Assembly: GCA_036563505.1 (NCBI GenBank)
Contig: DATCMH010000016.1
Location: forward strand, 124,001 to 188,000
Length of the DNA stretch: 64,000 nt
Source: DATCMH01 sp036563505
Lineage (GTDB): Bacteria; Pseudomonadota; Alphaproteobacteria; Rhizobiales; Beijerinckiaceae
Direction of reading: 5' to 3'
In this document: positions 1 to 10,921 of the stretch, piece by piece
Layout of the letters: each line of letters begins with the position of its first letter
Position numbering within the stretch: the first letter of the stretch is position 1
The notes under the pieces: generated by a model
The model's database searches: none
What the model was told of the DNA's origin: nothing
Seen by the model: only the letters and a program-made list of their open reading frames with translations
Program-made: the position numbers and the translations under genes

Positions 1-720
1 GCTGGCTAGGGCCTGGCGGCCCGCGACGAGCTCCGCCGAGCGCTGGTCGACGTGGGAGCGGTCGGGATTGCCGGCAGGGTTCGCCCGCGTCGGCAGCACC
101 TCCATGAAGGCGAGGAAGCGCTCGTGCGCGACCTCGTGCAGCCGGCGCAATTCGGCGAGCGGCTCGGGATGGTCGTCGACGCGAAGGTCGAGGATCGGGT
201 AGGGCTCAGATCCCCACACCTTGAGCGCCGCCGACTGCTTGCCGCGCTTGTCGCCGCCCTCCGCCTGACCGGCGTCGAGGGCCGCGATGAGGCGGTCGGC
301 GAAGCCCAGATCGCTCCTCGCGAGGAAGGTGGCGAGCGTCGCCTCGACCACTTTTGGCCCTGCGAGCATGTTGCCGGCGACGGACACGCTCGGGCCCGAC
401 ACGTGGCCGGCCCAGTCGACGCAAGCGCTGCCCGTGTGCTGGGCCGTGCGGCCCTCCTGGTCGACGAGGTGCAACTGCCGGTGCGCCGCGTTGGCGTCGG
501 TCGGAAGAAGGTAGGCGAGGGCGGCGTCGGCCGGGCAGCCTTCCCCTAAGAGCCGCAGGGCGTCGATGCCCCAGAGCGGGTTGACGAAGGCCTGCGTCGC
601 CACAGCGCCGGTGCCACCCGCGCCGTAGGCGCACAGCCCACCGACGGCGAAGAACTTCGTGGTGACGGCGAGCCCGAGCTGGCCGGTCGCGGGGTCGCGG
701 GCGACGATGGACCAGGTCAT
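1..720 (-). CDS. DUF1028 family protein (predicted Ntn-hydrolase), 3' end cut by window
   Basis: The minus-strand frame opens with ATG at 720 (MTWSIVARDPATGQLG) and stays open for 240 codons to the window edge, so the C-terminus is missing. The N-terminal SIVARD and the following GLAVTTKFFAVG / GAVATQAFVNP blocks are the signature of the DUF1028 family (COG3342), which is assigned to the Ntn-hydrolase fold but has no settled substrate. It starts 4 bases after the stop of the gamma-glutamyltransferase-like gene and is the last visible gene of the peptide-import operon, which suggests a peptide- or amide-cleaving role (inference). No signal peptide is visible, so it should be cytoplasmic. Confidence 0.85.
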   Translation of the reverse strand, partial: MTWSIVARDPATGQLGLAVTTKFFAVGGLCAYGAGGTGAVATQAFVNPLWGIDALRLLGEGCPADAALAYLLPTDANAAHRQLHLVDQEGRTAQHTGSACVDWAGHVSGPSVSVAGNMLAGPKVVEATLATFLARSDLGFADRLIAALDAGQAEGGDKRGKQSAALKVWGSEPYPILDLRVDDHPEPLAELRRLHEVAHERFLAFMEVLPTRANPAGNPDRSHVDQRSAELVAGRQALAS

Positions 721-724
721 CGGT

Positions 725-2536
725 TCACCGTCCCACCGCGTAGGCCGTCATGAGGCGGGGGCTCGCGGCGGCGTGCAGGAGCCCGTCCTCGTCCCGCGCC
801 GCGGCGACGAGGCGCCCGACCGTCCAGGCCGGCGCCACCTCGACGTCGTGGCCCTTGGCGCGAAGCTCGGCGATGGTTTCCTCCCCGAAGCTCTCCTCGA
901 CGGTGAGGGAGCCGGGCTTCTGCTCCCGCGGGTAGAAGGACGAGGGGAAATGCGAGGTGTGCATCATCGGCAGGTCGATGCATTCCTGCAGGTTGAGACC
1001 GTGATGGGCGTGGCGCAGGAAGAGCTGGAGCTGCCACTGCTCCTGCTGGTCGCCGCCGGGCGAGCCGAAGACCATGTACGGCCGGTCGTCGCGCTCGGCC
1101 AGGGTGGGGGTGAGCGTGGTCCGCGGGCGCTTGCCGGGCTCGAGACTCGCCGGCAGCCCGGGCTCGAGCCAGAACATCTGGGCGCGGGAATTGAGCGCGA
1201 AGCCGAGCTCGGGGATGGTGGGCGAGGATTGCAGCCAACCGCCTGAGGGCATGGCCGCGAGCATGTTGCCCTCGGAATCGATGACGTCGATATGCACCGT
1301 ATCGCCGCGACGCACGGAGCGATTCTCGCCGGCCGAGCGCATCTCGGCCATGGTCGGCTCCGCGTTCTGGACGCCGCGGTTCTGGGTCGACAGCTCGCGA
1401 AGCACCTTGAGCATCCGCTCGACTTGGAGCTCGTAACCGGGGATGCGGCCCGGGCGCAGCTCCCGCGAGGCGGTGTCGCCGATGAGGCGGGCGCGCTCGT
1501 GGAGGTAGGCGTCCGAGAGAAGCGTCTCCAGCGGCACGTCGACGAAGGCCGGGTCGCCGAGATAGGCCTCGCGGTCGGCGAAGGCCAGCTTCATGGCTTC
1601 CGCCACGGCGTGGACGAAACCGGCGCTCGCCGGCCCCATACCGGCGAGATTCGTACTGTCGAGGAGACCGATGGTTTCGAGGAACACGGCGCCCTGGCCC
1701 CACGGGCCGATCTTGTGGACCGTGTAGCGGCCGTGCCGGCGGGAGATCGGCGCCTCGTAGGTGGCCTGCCAGCCGGCCATGTCCTGCGCCGTCAGGACGC
1801 CGCGGTGCCGGGAGCCTGACTGATCCATGACCTCCGTCTCGCGGCAGAAGCGGTCGATCGCTTCCGCCACGAACCCCTTCGCGAAAGCCTCGCGGGCCGC
1901 CTCGATCTCCATCTCACGGGAGCGGCCGGGCTGTTCGGCCTCCTTGAGGATGCGCCGCCAGGTGTTCGCCAGCGCCTCGTTGCGGAAGATCTCGCGCGGC
2001 TCGGGTGCCCGGCCGCCGGGGCACCAGAGCGCGGCGGAGGTCGGCCATTCCGTCTCAAAGAAGCTTTGCAGGTCGCGGATCGTGTTGGCGACCCGCGGCA
2101 GGAGCGGGTGGCCGGATCCGGCGTAGTAGATCGCGGGCTCGAGCACCTCGCGCAGGCGCAGGCGCCCGTGGTCGCGAATCAACAGCATCCAGGCGTCGAA
2201 GGCGCCGGGGATGACGGTGGCGAGCAAGCCGTTGCCGGGGACGAGGGAGAGGCCCTCGCGCTTGTAGTGCTCGATGGTGGCGCCGGCCGGGGCCGGTCCC
2301 TGGCCGCAGATCACCTCCGTGCGCCCGGTCCGGGCGGAGTGGAAGATGATCGGCACGTCGCCGCCCGGCCCGACGAGGTGAGGCTCGACGACCTGAAGCG
2401 TGAAGGCGGCGGCGACTGCCGCGTCGAAGGCATTGCCGCCCCGCTCCAAGGTGCCCATGCCCACCTGAGCGCCGAGCCAGTGGGTCGCGGCGACGACGCC
2501 GAAGGTGCCGAGGATCTCAGGGCGCGTGGTGAACAT
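725..2536 (-). CDS. Gamma-glutamyltransferase family protein (cytoplasmic type)
   Basis: A 603-residue Ntn-hydrolase of the gamma-glutamyltranspeptidase family, which cleaves or transfers gamma-glutamyl groups from glutathione and related peptides. The N-terminal block with GGNAFDAAVAAAF and the EPHLVGPGGD segment are typical of the large subunit. The autoprocessing/nucleophile threonine is T413 in RRGDTVHIDVID, and downstream PSGGWLQSSPTIPELGFALN and FGSPGGDQQ fit the small subunit. Unlike secreted GGTs it has no signal peptide, so it probably acts on imported peptides in the cytoplasm. ATG at 2536 has GAGG 8 bases upstream; a TTG at 2548 overlapping the upstream permease stop is the alternative. 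It sits directly downstream of the importer permeases in one operon. Confidence 0.9.
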   Translation of the reverse strand: MFTTRPEILGTFGVVAATHWLGAQVGMGTLERGGNAFDAAVAAAFTLQVVEPHLVGPGGDVPIIFHSARTGRTEVICGQGPAPAGATIEHYKREGLSLVPGNGLLATVIPGAFDAWMLLIRDHGRLRLREVLEPAIYYAGSGHPLLPRVANTIRDLQSFFETEWPTSAALWCPGGRAPEPREIFRNEALANTWRRILKEAEQPGRSREMEIEAAREAFAKGFVAEAIDRFCRETEVMDQSGSRHRGVLTAQDMAGWQATYEAPISRRHGRYTVHKIGPWGQGAVFLETIGLLDSTNLAGMGPASAGFVHAVAEAMKLAFADREAYLGDPAFVDVPLETLLSDAYLHERARLIGDTASRELRPGRIPGYELQVERMLKVLRELSTQNRGVQNAEPTMAEMRSAGENRSVRRGDTVHIDVIDSEGNMLAAMPSGGWLQSSPTIPELGFALNSRAQMFWLEPGLPASLEPGKRPRTTLTPTLAERDDRPYMVFGSPGGDQQEQWQLQLFLRHAHHGLNLQECIDLPMMHTSHFPSSFYPREQKPGSLTVEESFGEETIAELRAKGHDVEVAPAWTVGRLVAAARDEDGLLHAAASPRLMTAYAVGR

Positions 2537-2544
2537 CGAAGGCC

Positions 2545-3423
2545 TCAATGGTCGCGGGGATCGAGGGCGTCGCGCAGGCCGTCGCCGGTGAGATTGAAGG
2601 CGAGCACGACGAGGAAGATGGCCATCCCGGGAAAGATCGACATCCAGGGCGCCTGGCTCATGAAGTTCTTGGCCGTGTTGAGCATCGAGCCCCAGGACGG
2701 GTTCGGCGGCTGCTGGCCGAGGCCGAGAAACGACAGCGAGGCCTCGGCGATGATGGCGGCGGCGATGGTGAGCGTCGCCTGGACGATGACCGGCGCCGTC
2801 ACGTTCGGCAGGATGTAGCGCAGGATGATCCAGAGGTTCGGCAACCCGATGGCCCGCGCGCCCTCGACGTAGTCCTCCGCCTTGACGGTGAGCACCTGGC
2901 CTCGGGTGAGGCGCACGAAGATCGGCATCACCGAGAGGCCGATGGCGATCATCGCGTTGGTGAGGCTCGGGCCCAAGAAGGCGGCGAGGGCGATGGCGAG
3001 GATCAGGAAGGGGATGGCGAGCATGGCTTCCGCCAGGCGCGAGATCGCCATGTCGAGGAGGCCGCCGTAGTAGCCGGCGAGCAAGCCCAGCGGCACGCCG
3101 ATGCCGACGGCGATGGCGACCGAGGCGACGCCGGCCAAGAGCGAGGCCCGGGCGCCGTAGATCAGGCGCGACAAGAGATCCCGCCCGAGCTCGTCGGTGC
3201 CGAACCAGTGCAGGGCCGAAGGCGCCTTGCGGATCGCGGAGAAGCTGGTTTTCAGCGGATCAAAGGGGGCGATCAGCGGCGCGAAGACGGCCAACAGCAC
3301 GAAGAACAAGATGACGCCGGCCCCGAAGACCGCGCCGCGGTGGCGCAGGAATTTTCCGAGCGCCCGGTTGCGGCGCGGCGCCAGGACTTCCGGGGAGGCG
3401 GGGACGGCGGCGCTGTCGGCCAT
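2545..3423 (-). CDS. Oligopeptide/dipeptide ABC transporter permease (DppC/OppC type)
   Basis: A 292-residue inner-membrane permease. A cytoplasmic N-terminus is followed by a first membrane segment (about residues 30-50), a periplasmic loop with FGTDELGRDLLSRLIYGAR (the OppC N-terminal motif) and five further membrane segments. The EAA loop that contacts the ATPases is around ARAIGLPNLWIILRYILPN. The ATG at 3423 overlaps the upstream permease stop by one base (TGATG), indicating translational coupling. It pairs with the DppB-type permease to form the transmembrane channel of the importer. Substrate is inferred only from the neighbouring gamma-glutamyltransferase-like gene. Confidence 0.93.
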   Translation of the reverse strand: MADSAAVPASPEVLAPRRNRALGKFLRHRGAVFGAGVILFFVLLAVFAPLIAPFDPLKTSFSAIRKAPSALHWFGTDELGRDLLSRLIYGARASLLAGVASVAIAVGIGVPLGLLAGYYGGLLDMAISRLAEAMLAIPFLILAIALAAFLGPSLTNAMIAIGLSVMPIFVRLTRGQVLTVKAEDYVEGARAIGLPNLWIILRYILPNVTAPVIVQATLTIAAAIIAEASLSFLGLGQQPPNPSWGSMLNTAKNFMSQAPWMSIFPGMAIFLVVLAFNLTGDGLRDALDPRDH

Positions 3424-4367
3424 CAGGCATGCCTCAGGCGCGGGTTGACGAGAACGTAGAGGATGTCGGCCAGGAGGTTCAGGGCGATGAAGCCCACCGC
3501 CGTGCAGAGCACCACGCCCTGCACCACCGCGTAGTCGCGGTTGAACACGGCATCCACCACGAGCTTGCCGAAGCCGGGGATGGTGAAGATCTGCTCGGTC
3601 AGCACCGCGCCGCCCAAGAGTTCGCCAAAGAGCAGGGTCGTGACGGTGACGATGGGGATGAGGGCGTTGCGCAGCGCGTGCTTGAGCACGACGACGGGGG
3701 TGAGCAGCCCCTTGGCCCGGGCCGTGCGGATGTAGTCGGACTTGAGCACGCTCAGCATCGCCGAGCGGGTATGGCGCATGAGGCTCGCGGCGAGCGCGTT
3801 GCCGAGCACGAAGGCCGGCATCAGGAGCGTGGTGAGGTTCTTCGACAGGCTCTCGCCCGGCGGCACGTAGCCGGACGCCGGCAGCCAGCCGAGCTCCACC
3901 GAGAACAGCATGATGAGCAGGATGCCGAACCAGAAATTCGGGATGGAGAGGCCCGACAGGGCCACCGCGTTCGCCGTGTAGTCGAGGGCCGTGCCCTTCT
4001 TGACCGCCGAGAGGATGCCCATCGGCACGCCGATGACGATCGCCACGATCATGGCAAGCGCGGCGAGCTCGATCGTGACGGGCAGTTTTTGGGCGATGAG
4101 GGTCAGCACGGGCAAGTCCGTGCGCAGCGAGATGCCGAGGTCGCCCCGCAGCACCTGACCGATCCAGGCGAGGTATTGCAGGGGGATCGGGTCGTCGAGA
4201 CGGTACTTCTCGCGCAGGAAGGCGATGACCTGAGGGTCCCGCTCCTCCCCCGCGATGGTGAGGATCGGGTCGCCCGGCAGGATCTTCTGGAGCCCGAACG
4301 CCAGCATCGAGACGAGGATGATGGTCGGGATCGCGACGAGGGCGCGGCGGCCGATGATGCGGAGCAC
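3423..4367 (-). CDS. Oligopeptide/dipeptide ABC transporter permease (DppB/OppB type)
   Basis: A 314-residue permease starting at GTG 4367, with a GAGGAT ribosome-binding site about 10 bases upstream. It begins with one membrane segment, then the conserved LPGDPI and ISLRTDLPV segments typical of OppB/DppB, and five further membrane helices. The EAA loop lies around RTARAKGLLTPVVVLKHALRN. It overlaps the following permease by one base. The preceding substrate-binding protein gene is separated from it by a palindromic repeat region, so the transcript must read through that repeat if the operon is continuous. Confidence 0.93.
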   Translation of the reverse strand: MLRIIGRRALVAIPTIILVSMLAFGLQKILPGDPILTIAGEERDPQVIAFLREKYRLDDPIPLQYLAWIGQVLRGDLGISLRTDLPVLTLIAQKLPVTIELAALAMIVAIVIGVPMGILSAVKKGTALDYTANAVALSGLSIPNFWFGILLIMLFSVELGWLPASGYVPPGESLSKNLTTLLMPAFVLGNALAASLMRHTRSAMLSVLKSDYIRTARAKGLLTPVVVLKHALRNALIPIVTVTTLLFGELLGGAVLTEQIFTIPGFGKLVVDAVFNRDYAVVQGVVLCTAVGFIALNLLADILYVLVNPRLRHA

Positions 4368-4406
4368 GAAGATTCATCCTCACAGGGCACTCGTTTCGAG
4401 CGCGGA

Positions 4407-4594
4407 CCTCCTCTCCCCGCGAGCGGGGAGAGGGTCGCGTCGGCGGACCGGCCGACGCGACGAGCGGAGCGAGCGTGAGGGGGAGTCGAACCAGCTCGCT
4501 CGCCCTCCTTTCTCCCCCTCACCCTCGCGCTGAAGCGCTTGCTTCGCCTGCCGGTCCGCAGGCGAAGCCCTCTCCCCGCGCGGGGAGAGGAGGC
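4407..4594. repeat. Palindromic repeat cluster inside the peptide operon
   Basis: Between the binding-protein gene and the permease gene lies about 190 bp with no coding frame. It is built of nested inverted repeats: CTCTCCCCGCGAGCGGGGAGAG, GTCGCGTCGGC / GCCGACGCGAC, and CTTCGCCTGC / GCAGGCGAAG. It ends in another CTCTCCCCGCGCGGGGAGAG hairpin. The segment with GCTTGCTTCGCCTGCCGGT recurs at about 62880-62925, so this is a dispersed family. Strong hairpins here could stabilise the upstream mRNA or lower permease expression relative to the binding protein (inference). Confidence 0.8.
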
Positions 4595-4596
4595 TC

Positions 4597-6120
4597 TCAC
4601 CCCGAGAACTTCACGCCCGCCAAGCGGATCATGCCGTCGGGATAGGCCTTGAAACCCTCGACCTTGCGGGCCGTCGCGAAGGGCCAGGGCTGGTAGTAGA
4701 CGTAGATGATCGGCAGATCCTCCTGGAGGATCTTCTGGGCCGCTTCGTAGAGATCGCGGCGCTTGCCCTCGTCGTTGGTGGCCCGGGCCTCGTTGAGCAG
4801 GCGGTCGACCTCCGGGTTGCAGTATTTGGAATCGTTGAGGCCGCCCTGGCAGGTGACGAACTGGTGGATGTTGCCGTCGGGGTCGACGCGGCCGGACCAG
4901 CCGATCTGGTTGGCCTCGAAGTTGCCGGCCTGCGCCTCCTTCTGCGAGGCCGCGAACTCGGTCGGGCGCAGCGTCACCTCGAAGCCCGCCTCCCCGGCCA
5001 TGGCCTGGATCAGCTCGTTGATCTGCTGCGTGACCGTGGTGTTGCCGAACATGATCTCGACCTTCACCGGCGTCTTGACGCCCGCCTCCTTGAGGAGCGC
5101 CCGAGCCCGGGCCGGGTCGCGCTTCGTCACGGGGAAGGATTTCGAGAAGTAAGGGCTCGCCTCTGGGAAGGGCTGCTGCGCGGGCGGGTAGATGCCCTCG
5201 CCCGCCACCTCGTTGATGACGGCGCGGTCGATGGCGGCCTGGAAGGCCTGGCGGACGCGCTTGTCCTTGAAGGGGCCGTTCTGCCCGCGCTGGCCGTTGG
5301 CGACGTTGAGCGTGAGACCCTGGTAGCCGATGCCGGTGACGGGCACGAACTTCACCCGGTTGTCGGCGCGCACCGACTTCACGTCGGAGGGGGCGAGCCG
5401 CTCCAGGATGTCGAGGTCGCCGGCCCGCAGGTTGGCGAGGCGCACCGTGGTGTCGGGGATGGGCAGGAAGACGAGGCGCTGGAAGGCGTAGGCCCCCGCG
5501 TTCCAGTGGCCGGCGTATTTCTCCAGCACGATGCGGTCGTTCTGCACCCGCTCGACGAAGCGGTAGGGGCCGGCGCAGGCGGGCCTCTGGCCGACGTCGC
5601 CGCCCGCCACCGTCTTCGGCGACAAGATCATACCGGCGCGGTCGGAGAGCTGGGCGAGCAGCGTCGCGTCGGGCTTTCCGACCTTGAGCGCCACCGTGAG
5701 GTCGTCGACGACCTCGACGGCGGTCACGGAAGCGAGCTCGCTCCGGCGCAGCGAGTCCGGCAGGGTTCGCGCCCGGTCGATCGAGGCCTTCACCGCCGCG
5801 GCGTCGAGCTTCTCGCCGTCGTGGAAGGTCACGCCCGGGCGTAGCTTGAAGGTGAGCGTCAGGTTGTCCGGGCTCCAGCCCCACGAGGTGGCGAGCTGGG
5901 GCTGGAACTGCAGCTTCTCGTCGACATCGACGAGCTTGTCGCAGAGCGAGGTGAAGACGATCCGGCCGACGAAGGTGCGCGCCCGATGAGGGTCGAGCAC
6001 GTCGGGGTCCTCCTGCAGGCCGACGCGGAGCGTCTGCGCCTGGGCGCCCCCGAGGCCCATCAGGGCCAGAGCCGCGAGGCCGGTGGCCCATCGCGTCATC
6101 GTCCGAACTCGCGTCATCAT
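4597..6120 (-). CDS. Peptide ABC transporter substrate-binding protein (DppA/OppA family)
   Basis: A 507-residue periplasmic binding protein of solute-binding family 5. The start MMTRVRTM is preceded by a strong GGGAGAGGG ribosome-binding site. A signal peptide follows, with basic residues, a hydrophobic stretch LAALALMGLGG and a cleavage site near AQAQ. The mature part shows family features: DPHRARTF, LATSWGWSPDNLTLTFKLRPGV, FHDGEKLDA and KDKRVRQAFQAAIDR. It captures the peptide in the periplasm and delivers it to the two permeases encoded downstream. It starts 8 bases after the stop of the DppF-type ATPase. The exact ligand cannot be read from sequence. Confidence 0.93.
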   Translation of the reverse strand: MMTRVRTMTRWATGLAALALMGLGGAQAQTLRVGLQEDPDVLDPHRARTFVGRIVFTSLCDKLVDVDEKLQFQPQLATSWGWSPDNLTLTFKLRPGVTFHDGEKLDAAAVKASIDRARTLPDSLRRSELASVTAVEVVDDLTVALKVGKPDATLLAQLSDRAGMILSPKTVAGGDVGQRPACAGPYRFVERVQNDRIVLEKYAGHWNAGAYAFQRLVFLPIPDTTVRLANLRAGDLDILERLAPSDVKSVRADNRVKFVPVTGIGYQGLTLNVANGQRGQNGPFKDKRVRQAFQAAIDRAVINEVAGEGIYPPAQQPFPEASPYFSKSFPVTKRDPARARALLKEAGVKTPVKVEIMFGNTTVTQQINELIQAMAGEAGFEVTLRPTEFAASQKEAQAGNFEANQIGWSGRVDPDGNIHQFVTCQGGLNDSKYCNPEVDRLLNEARATNDEGKRRDLYEAAQKILQEDLPIIYVYYQPWPFATARKVEGFKAYPDGMIRLAGVKFSG

Positions 6121-6128
6121 CCCTCTCC

Positions 6129-8210
<2,082 letters not shown>

Positions 8211-8233
<23 letters not shown>

Positions 8234-8966
8234 GGGACTCTCCGGAACGGGAAGCGGGACGGGCCGCGCCGGTCATGGCGAGGACCAGGCCTTCGGCGAC
8301 GTGAGCGAGGTGATCGCGCATGGCGGCCTCGGCCGCGGCGGCGTCCCGGTCGGCGATGGCGGCGATGAGGCGTTCGTGCTCCTCGACATAAGCCGTGAGC
8401 CGGGCCGCGGAGCGGGCACGCTCGCGCAAGGACCGCCAGGCCGGGTCCTGCCGCACCCGGTCGACGAGGTCGAAGAGGGCGAGGAGGAGGGCGTTGCCGG
8501 CGGCCTCCGCGATGCGCCGGTGCAAGGCACCGTCCCACAATTCGCGGGCGTCGGCGTCGCCGGCCTCCGCCGTGCGGCGGGCGAAGCGGCGCATGGTGTC
8601 GATGTCGGCGCCGGTGGCGCGAAGCGCGGCAAGGCGGGCGAGCACCGGCTCGAGCTCGCGGCGCACCTCCATGACCTCCGGCGGATTGGTCCGCCCCTGG
8701 AGCGCTCCGATCTCGCGCGAGGGCAGGGCCGGCGGCGGACCGACGAAGGTGCCCTTGCCCTGGACGCGTACGATGCGGCCCTCCGAGGCGAGCACGTCGA
8801 GCGCCCGCCGAAGCGCCCCACGCGACAGCGCAAGCTCCTGCGCCAAAAGCCGCTCCGGCGGCAGGCGGCCCTCGCCCGGGCCCTCGTCGAGCATCCGGCG
8901 CAGGCGCACCAAGGCCGCGGCGGAGCCGCCCGGCTCGGAACGAGGACCAATGCGCGATTGGTTCAT
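8211..8966 (-). CDS. GntR/FadR-family transcriptional regulator
   Basis: A 251-residue regulator. An N-terminal winged helix-turn-helix (about residues 15-75) contains RLPPERLLAQELALSRGALRRALDVLASEG and the wing VQGKGTFVG. It is followed by an all-helical FCD effector domain (about 90-230) with the metal/ligand-type residues ELWDGALHRRIAEAAGN and YVEEHERLIAAIADRD. FCD proteins usually repress catabolic or uptake operons until a small organic acid or amino-acid derivative binds. Its place as first gene of the peptide operon makes local autoregulation likely (inference). It is divergent from purU, with 163 bp between them. Confidence 0.92.
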
Positions 8967-9129
8967 GCGTGGTTCGTAGCAGCTTTGCCGGCTCTTGTCC
9001 CGCCCGACTTGCGGGCACGGCGTGCCCAGAACCTGAGCGCGCTGCTGGAAGGCCGGTCACCTAACCTTGAGCGCTTGACTTTACCGTCGAGCCGATGAGC
9101 AAGGGCCGGTCTGCCCTCGGTGAGCTCTC

Positions 9130-9993
9130 ATGCGTCCAGAACCCTGCTTCCTCGTGCTGTCCTGCCCCGACCGGCCGGGGATCGTGGCCGCCGTCTCGGG
9201 CCACCTCTTCGCGCATCGCTGCAACATCGTGGCGGCCAACCAGTTCGGCGACCTCGAGACGGGCCGGTTCTTCATGCGGGTGGTGTTCGAGACCGATCCG
9301 TCCGGCCCTCCCGTCGAGGCGGTGCGCGACGCCTTCTCGAGCATCGCCGAAGCGCATGCGATGGCCTGGAGCATGCGGCGGCGCGACGAGAACCGCCGCG
9401 TCCTGCTCCTGGCCTCGCGCTTCGACCACTGCCTGGCCGACCTGCTCTATCGCTGGCGCATCGGCGAGATCGCTATGGATCCCGTCGGCATCGTCTCGAA
9501 CCACCCGCGCGAAACTTACGCCCATCTCGACTTCGGTCCCGTGCCCTTCCACCATCTGCCGGTGGCAAAGGAGACCAAGGCCGCGCAGGAAGCGGCGCTC
9601 TGGCAGATCGTGCAGACGAGCGGCGCCGATCTCGTCGTGCTCGCCCGCTACATGCAGGTGCTCTCCGACGATCTCTCGGCCAAGCTCGCGGGCCGCTGCA
9701 TCAACATCCACCACTCGTTCCTGCCGGGTTTCAAAGGCGCCAAGCCCTACCACCAGGCGCACCAGCGCGGCGTGAAGCTGATCGGGGCGACCGCCCACTA
9801 CGTCACGGGCGACCTCGACGAGGGCCCGATCATCGAGCAGGACGTGGAGCGCGTCTCGCACGAGGACACGCCGGACGACCTCGTGCGCAAGGGCCGGGAC
9901 ATCGAGCGCCGGGTGCTGGCCCGGGCGCTGAGCTGGCACCTCGACGGACGGGTGATCTCGAACGGTACGAAGACGGTGGTGTTCCGGGACTGA
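9130..9993 (+). CDS. purU: Formyltetrahydrofolate deformylase
   Basis: Hydrolyses 10-formyl-tetrahydrofolate to formate and tetrahydrofolate, balancing the one-carbon pool. 287 residues, the usual length. The N-terminal ACT domain (about 5-80) begins LSCPDRPGIVAAVSGHLF. The formyltransferase-fold catalytic domain holds INIHHSFLPGFKGAKPY with the catalytic Asn/His, and ATAHYVTGDLDEGPII with the catalytic Asp. ATG at 9130 follows GGTGAGC. Convergent with the downstream dehydrogenase; a 10-bp perfect hairpin spans the stop codon. Confidence 0.95.
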   Translation: MRPEPCFLVLSCPDRPGIVAAVSGHLFAHRCNIVAANQFGDLETGRFFMRVVFETDPSGPPVEAVRDAFSSIAEAHAMAWSMRRRDENRRVLLLASRFDHCLADLLYRWRIGEIAMDPVGIVSNHPRETYAHLDFGPVPFHHLPVAKETKAAQEAALWQIVQTSGADLVVLARYMQVLSDDLSAKLAGRCINIHHSFLPGFKGAKPYHQAHQRGVKLIGATAHYVTGDLDEGPIIEQDVERVSHEDTPDDLVRKGRDIERRVLARALSWHLDGRVISNGTKTVVFRD

Positions 9994-10009
9994 AGCGCGT
10001 CAGTCCCGG
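9984..10009. terminator. Perfect hairpin between convergent purU and SDR genes
   Basis: A 10-bp perfect stem (CCGGGACTGA / TCAGTCCCGG) with a 6-base AGCGCG loop spans the purU stop codon. It lies 13 bases before the stop of the convergent dehydrogenase gene. There is no T-run on either side, so it may act as a bidirectional 3'-end stabiliser or a weak terminator rather than a classical intrinsic terminator. Confidence 0.5.
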
Positions 10010-10022
10010 TCGAGCTGGCTCC

Positions 10023-10808
10023 TCAGCTCGTCCCCGAACCCGGCTCGGCCTGCTTGCGGTGCTGCTCGGCGAGCATGCCGGCCGGCGTGACGGAGGCGAT
10101 GGCGGTCTGGACCTTGTTCTTCCAGCCGGACACCACGTCGCCGTCGCCGCGCATCATGGCGTCGTAACCGGTCCTGGCCACGAAGGCGGCGTCATCCTTC
10201 GAGCCGGAGCCGACCTTCGTATCCTCCATGTCGGCGCGCGCGAAGAACTCCGTCTCGGTGGCGCCGGGCATGAGGCAGGTCACCGTGACGCCTGTGTCCT
10301 TCAGCTCGTTCCGGAGCGCGTGGGAGAAGGAATCGATGAAGGCCTTGGTGCCGTTGTAGACTGCCTGGAAGGTGCCCGGCATGAAGCCGGCGATCGAGCC
10401 CGTGATCAGGATGCGGCCCTGGCCGCGGTCCCGCATCCCGCGGCCGACTTGGTGGATGAGGTAAAGGGTGCCCGTGACATTCGTGTCGAGCACGTGGCGC
10501 GCGTCCTTGAAATCCTGGTCGAGGAAGGCGTGGCCGAGGCCGTGGCCGGCATTGGCCATCAGCACGTCGACGGGCCGGCCCTTGACGGCCGCGACGAGCC
10601 GATCGACGCCGTCCAGCGTCGCGAGATCCGCCTCGACCGTGTCGACTTTGGCGCCGAGCGCCCGGCAGGCCTGCGCCGCCTCGTCGAGAGCCCGGTCGGC
10701 CGCGAGGATGAGGTCGTGCCCGTTCTCGGCGCAGAGCTTGGCGAGCTCGGTGCCGATGCCGGACGAGGCGCCGGTGACGATCGCGAGAGGGCGGGCAGCA
10801 TCGGCCAT
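10023..10808 (-). CDS. Short-chain dehydrogenase/reductase (SDR)
   Basis: A 261-residue classical SDR. The NAD(P)-binding TGASSGIG is near residue 13, followed by the NAG motif in MANAGHG, the catalytic Ser in ITGSIAGF and the YNGTK active-site Tyr-Lys. A GMLAEQHRKQAEPGS tail follows the fold. ATG at 10808 follows AGGAG at good spacing. The substrate cannot be read from sequence. Single gene, convergent with purU. Confidence 0.92.
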   Translation of the reverse strand: MADAARPLAIVTGASSGIGTELAKLCAENGHDLILAADRALDEAAQACRALGAKVDTVEADLATLDGVDRLVAAVKGRPVDVLMANAGHGLGHAFLDQDFKDARHVLDTNVTGTLYLIHQVGRGMRDRGQGRILITGSIAGFMPGTFQAVYNGTKAFIDSFSHALRNELKDTGVTVTCLMPGATETEFFARADMEDTKVGSGSKDDAAFVARTGYDAMMRGDGDVVSGWKNKVQTAIASVTPAGMLAEQHRKQAEPGSGTS

Positions 10809-10921
10809 CGGGACGCTCCTGATCGAGGATCGGCTTCGGCGAACAATAGGCTTCGCGCGACGGAGAACCGGGTCCGTCGCGCGTCAACCAGGACAGCGAG
10901 CTTTGGTTCAGCCCGGTGCCG

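Noticed and set aside
2537..2548. TTG at 2548 as start of the gamma-glutamyltransferase-like gene
   Set aside because: ATG at 2536 has a properly spaced GAGG; the TTG would only add four residues.
4470..4500. GAGTCGAACCAGCTCGC looked like a tRNA T-arm
   Set aside because: No acceptor stem, anticodon arm or CCA context; it is part of the palindromic repeat cluster.
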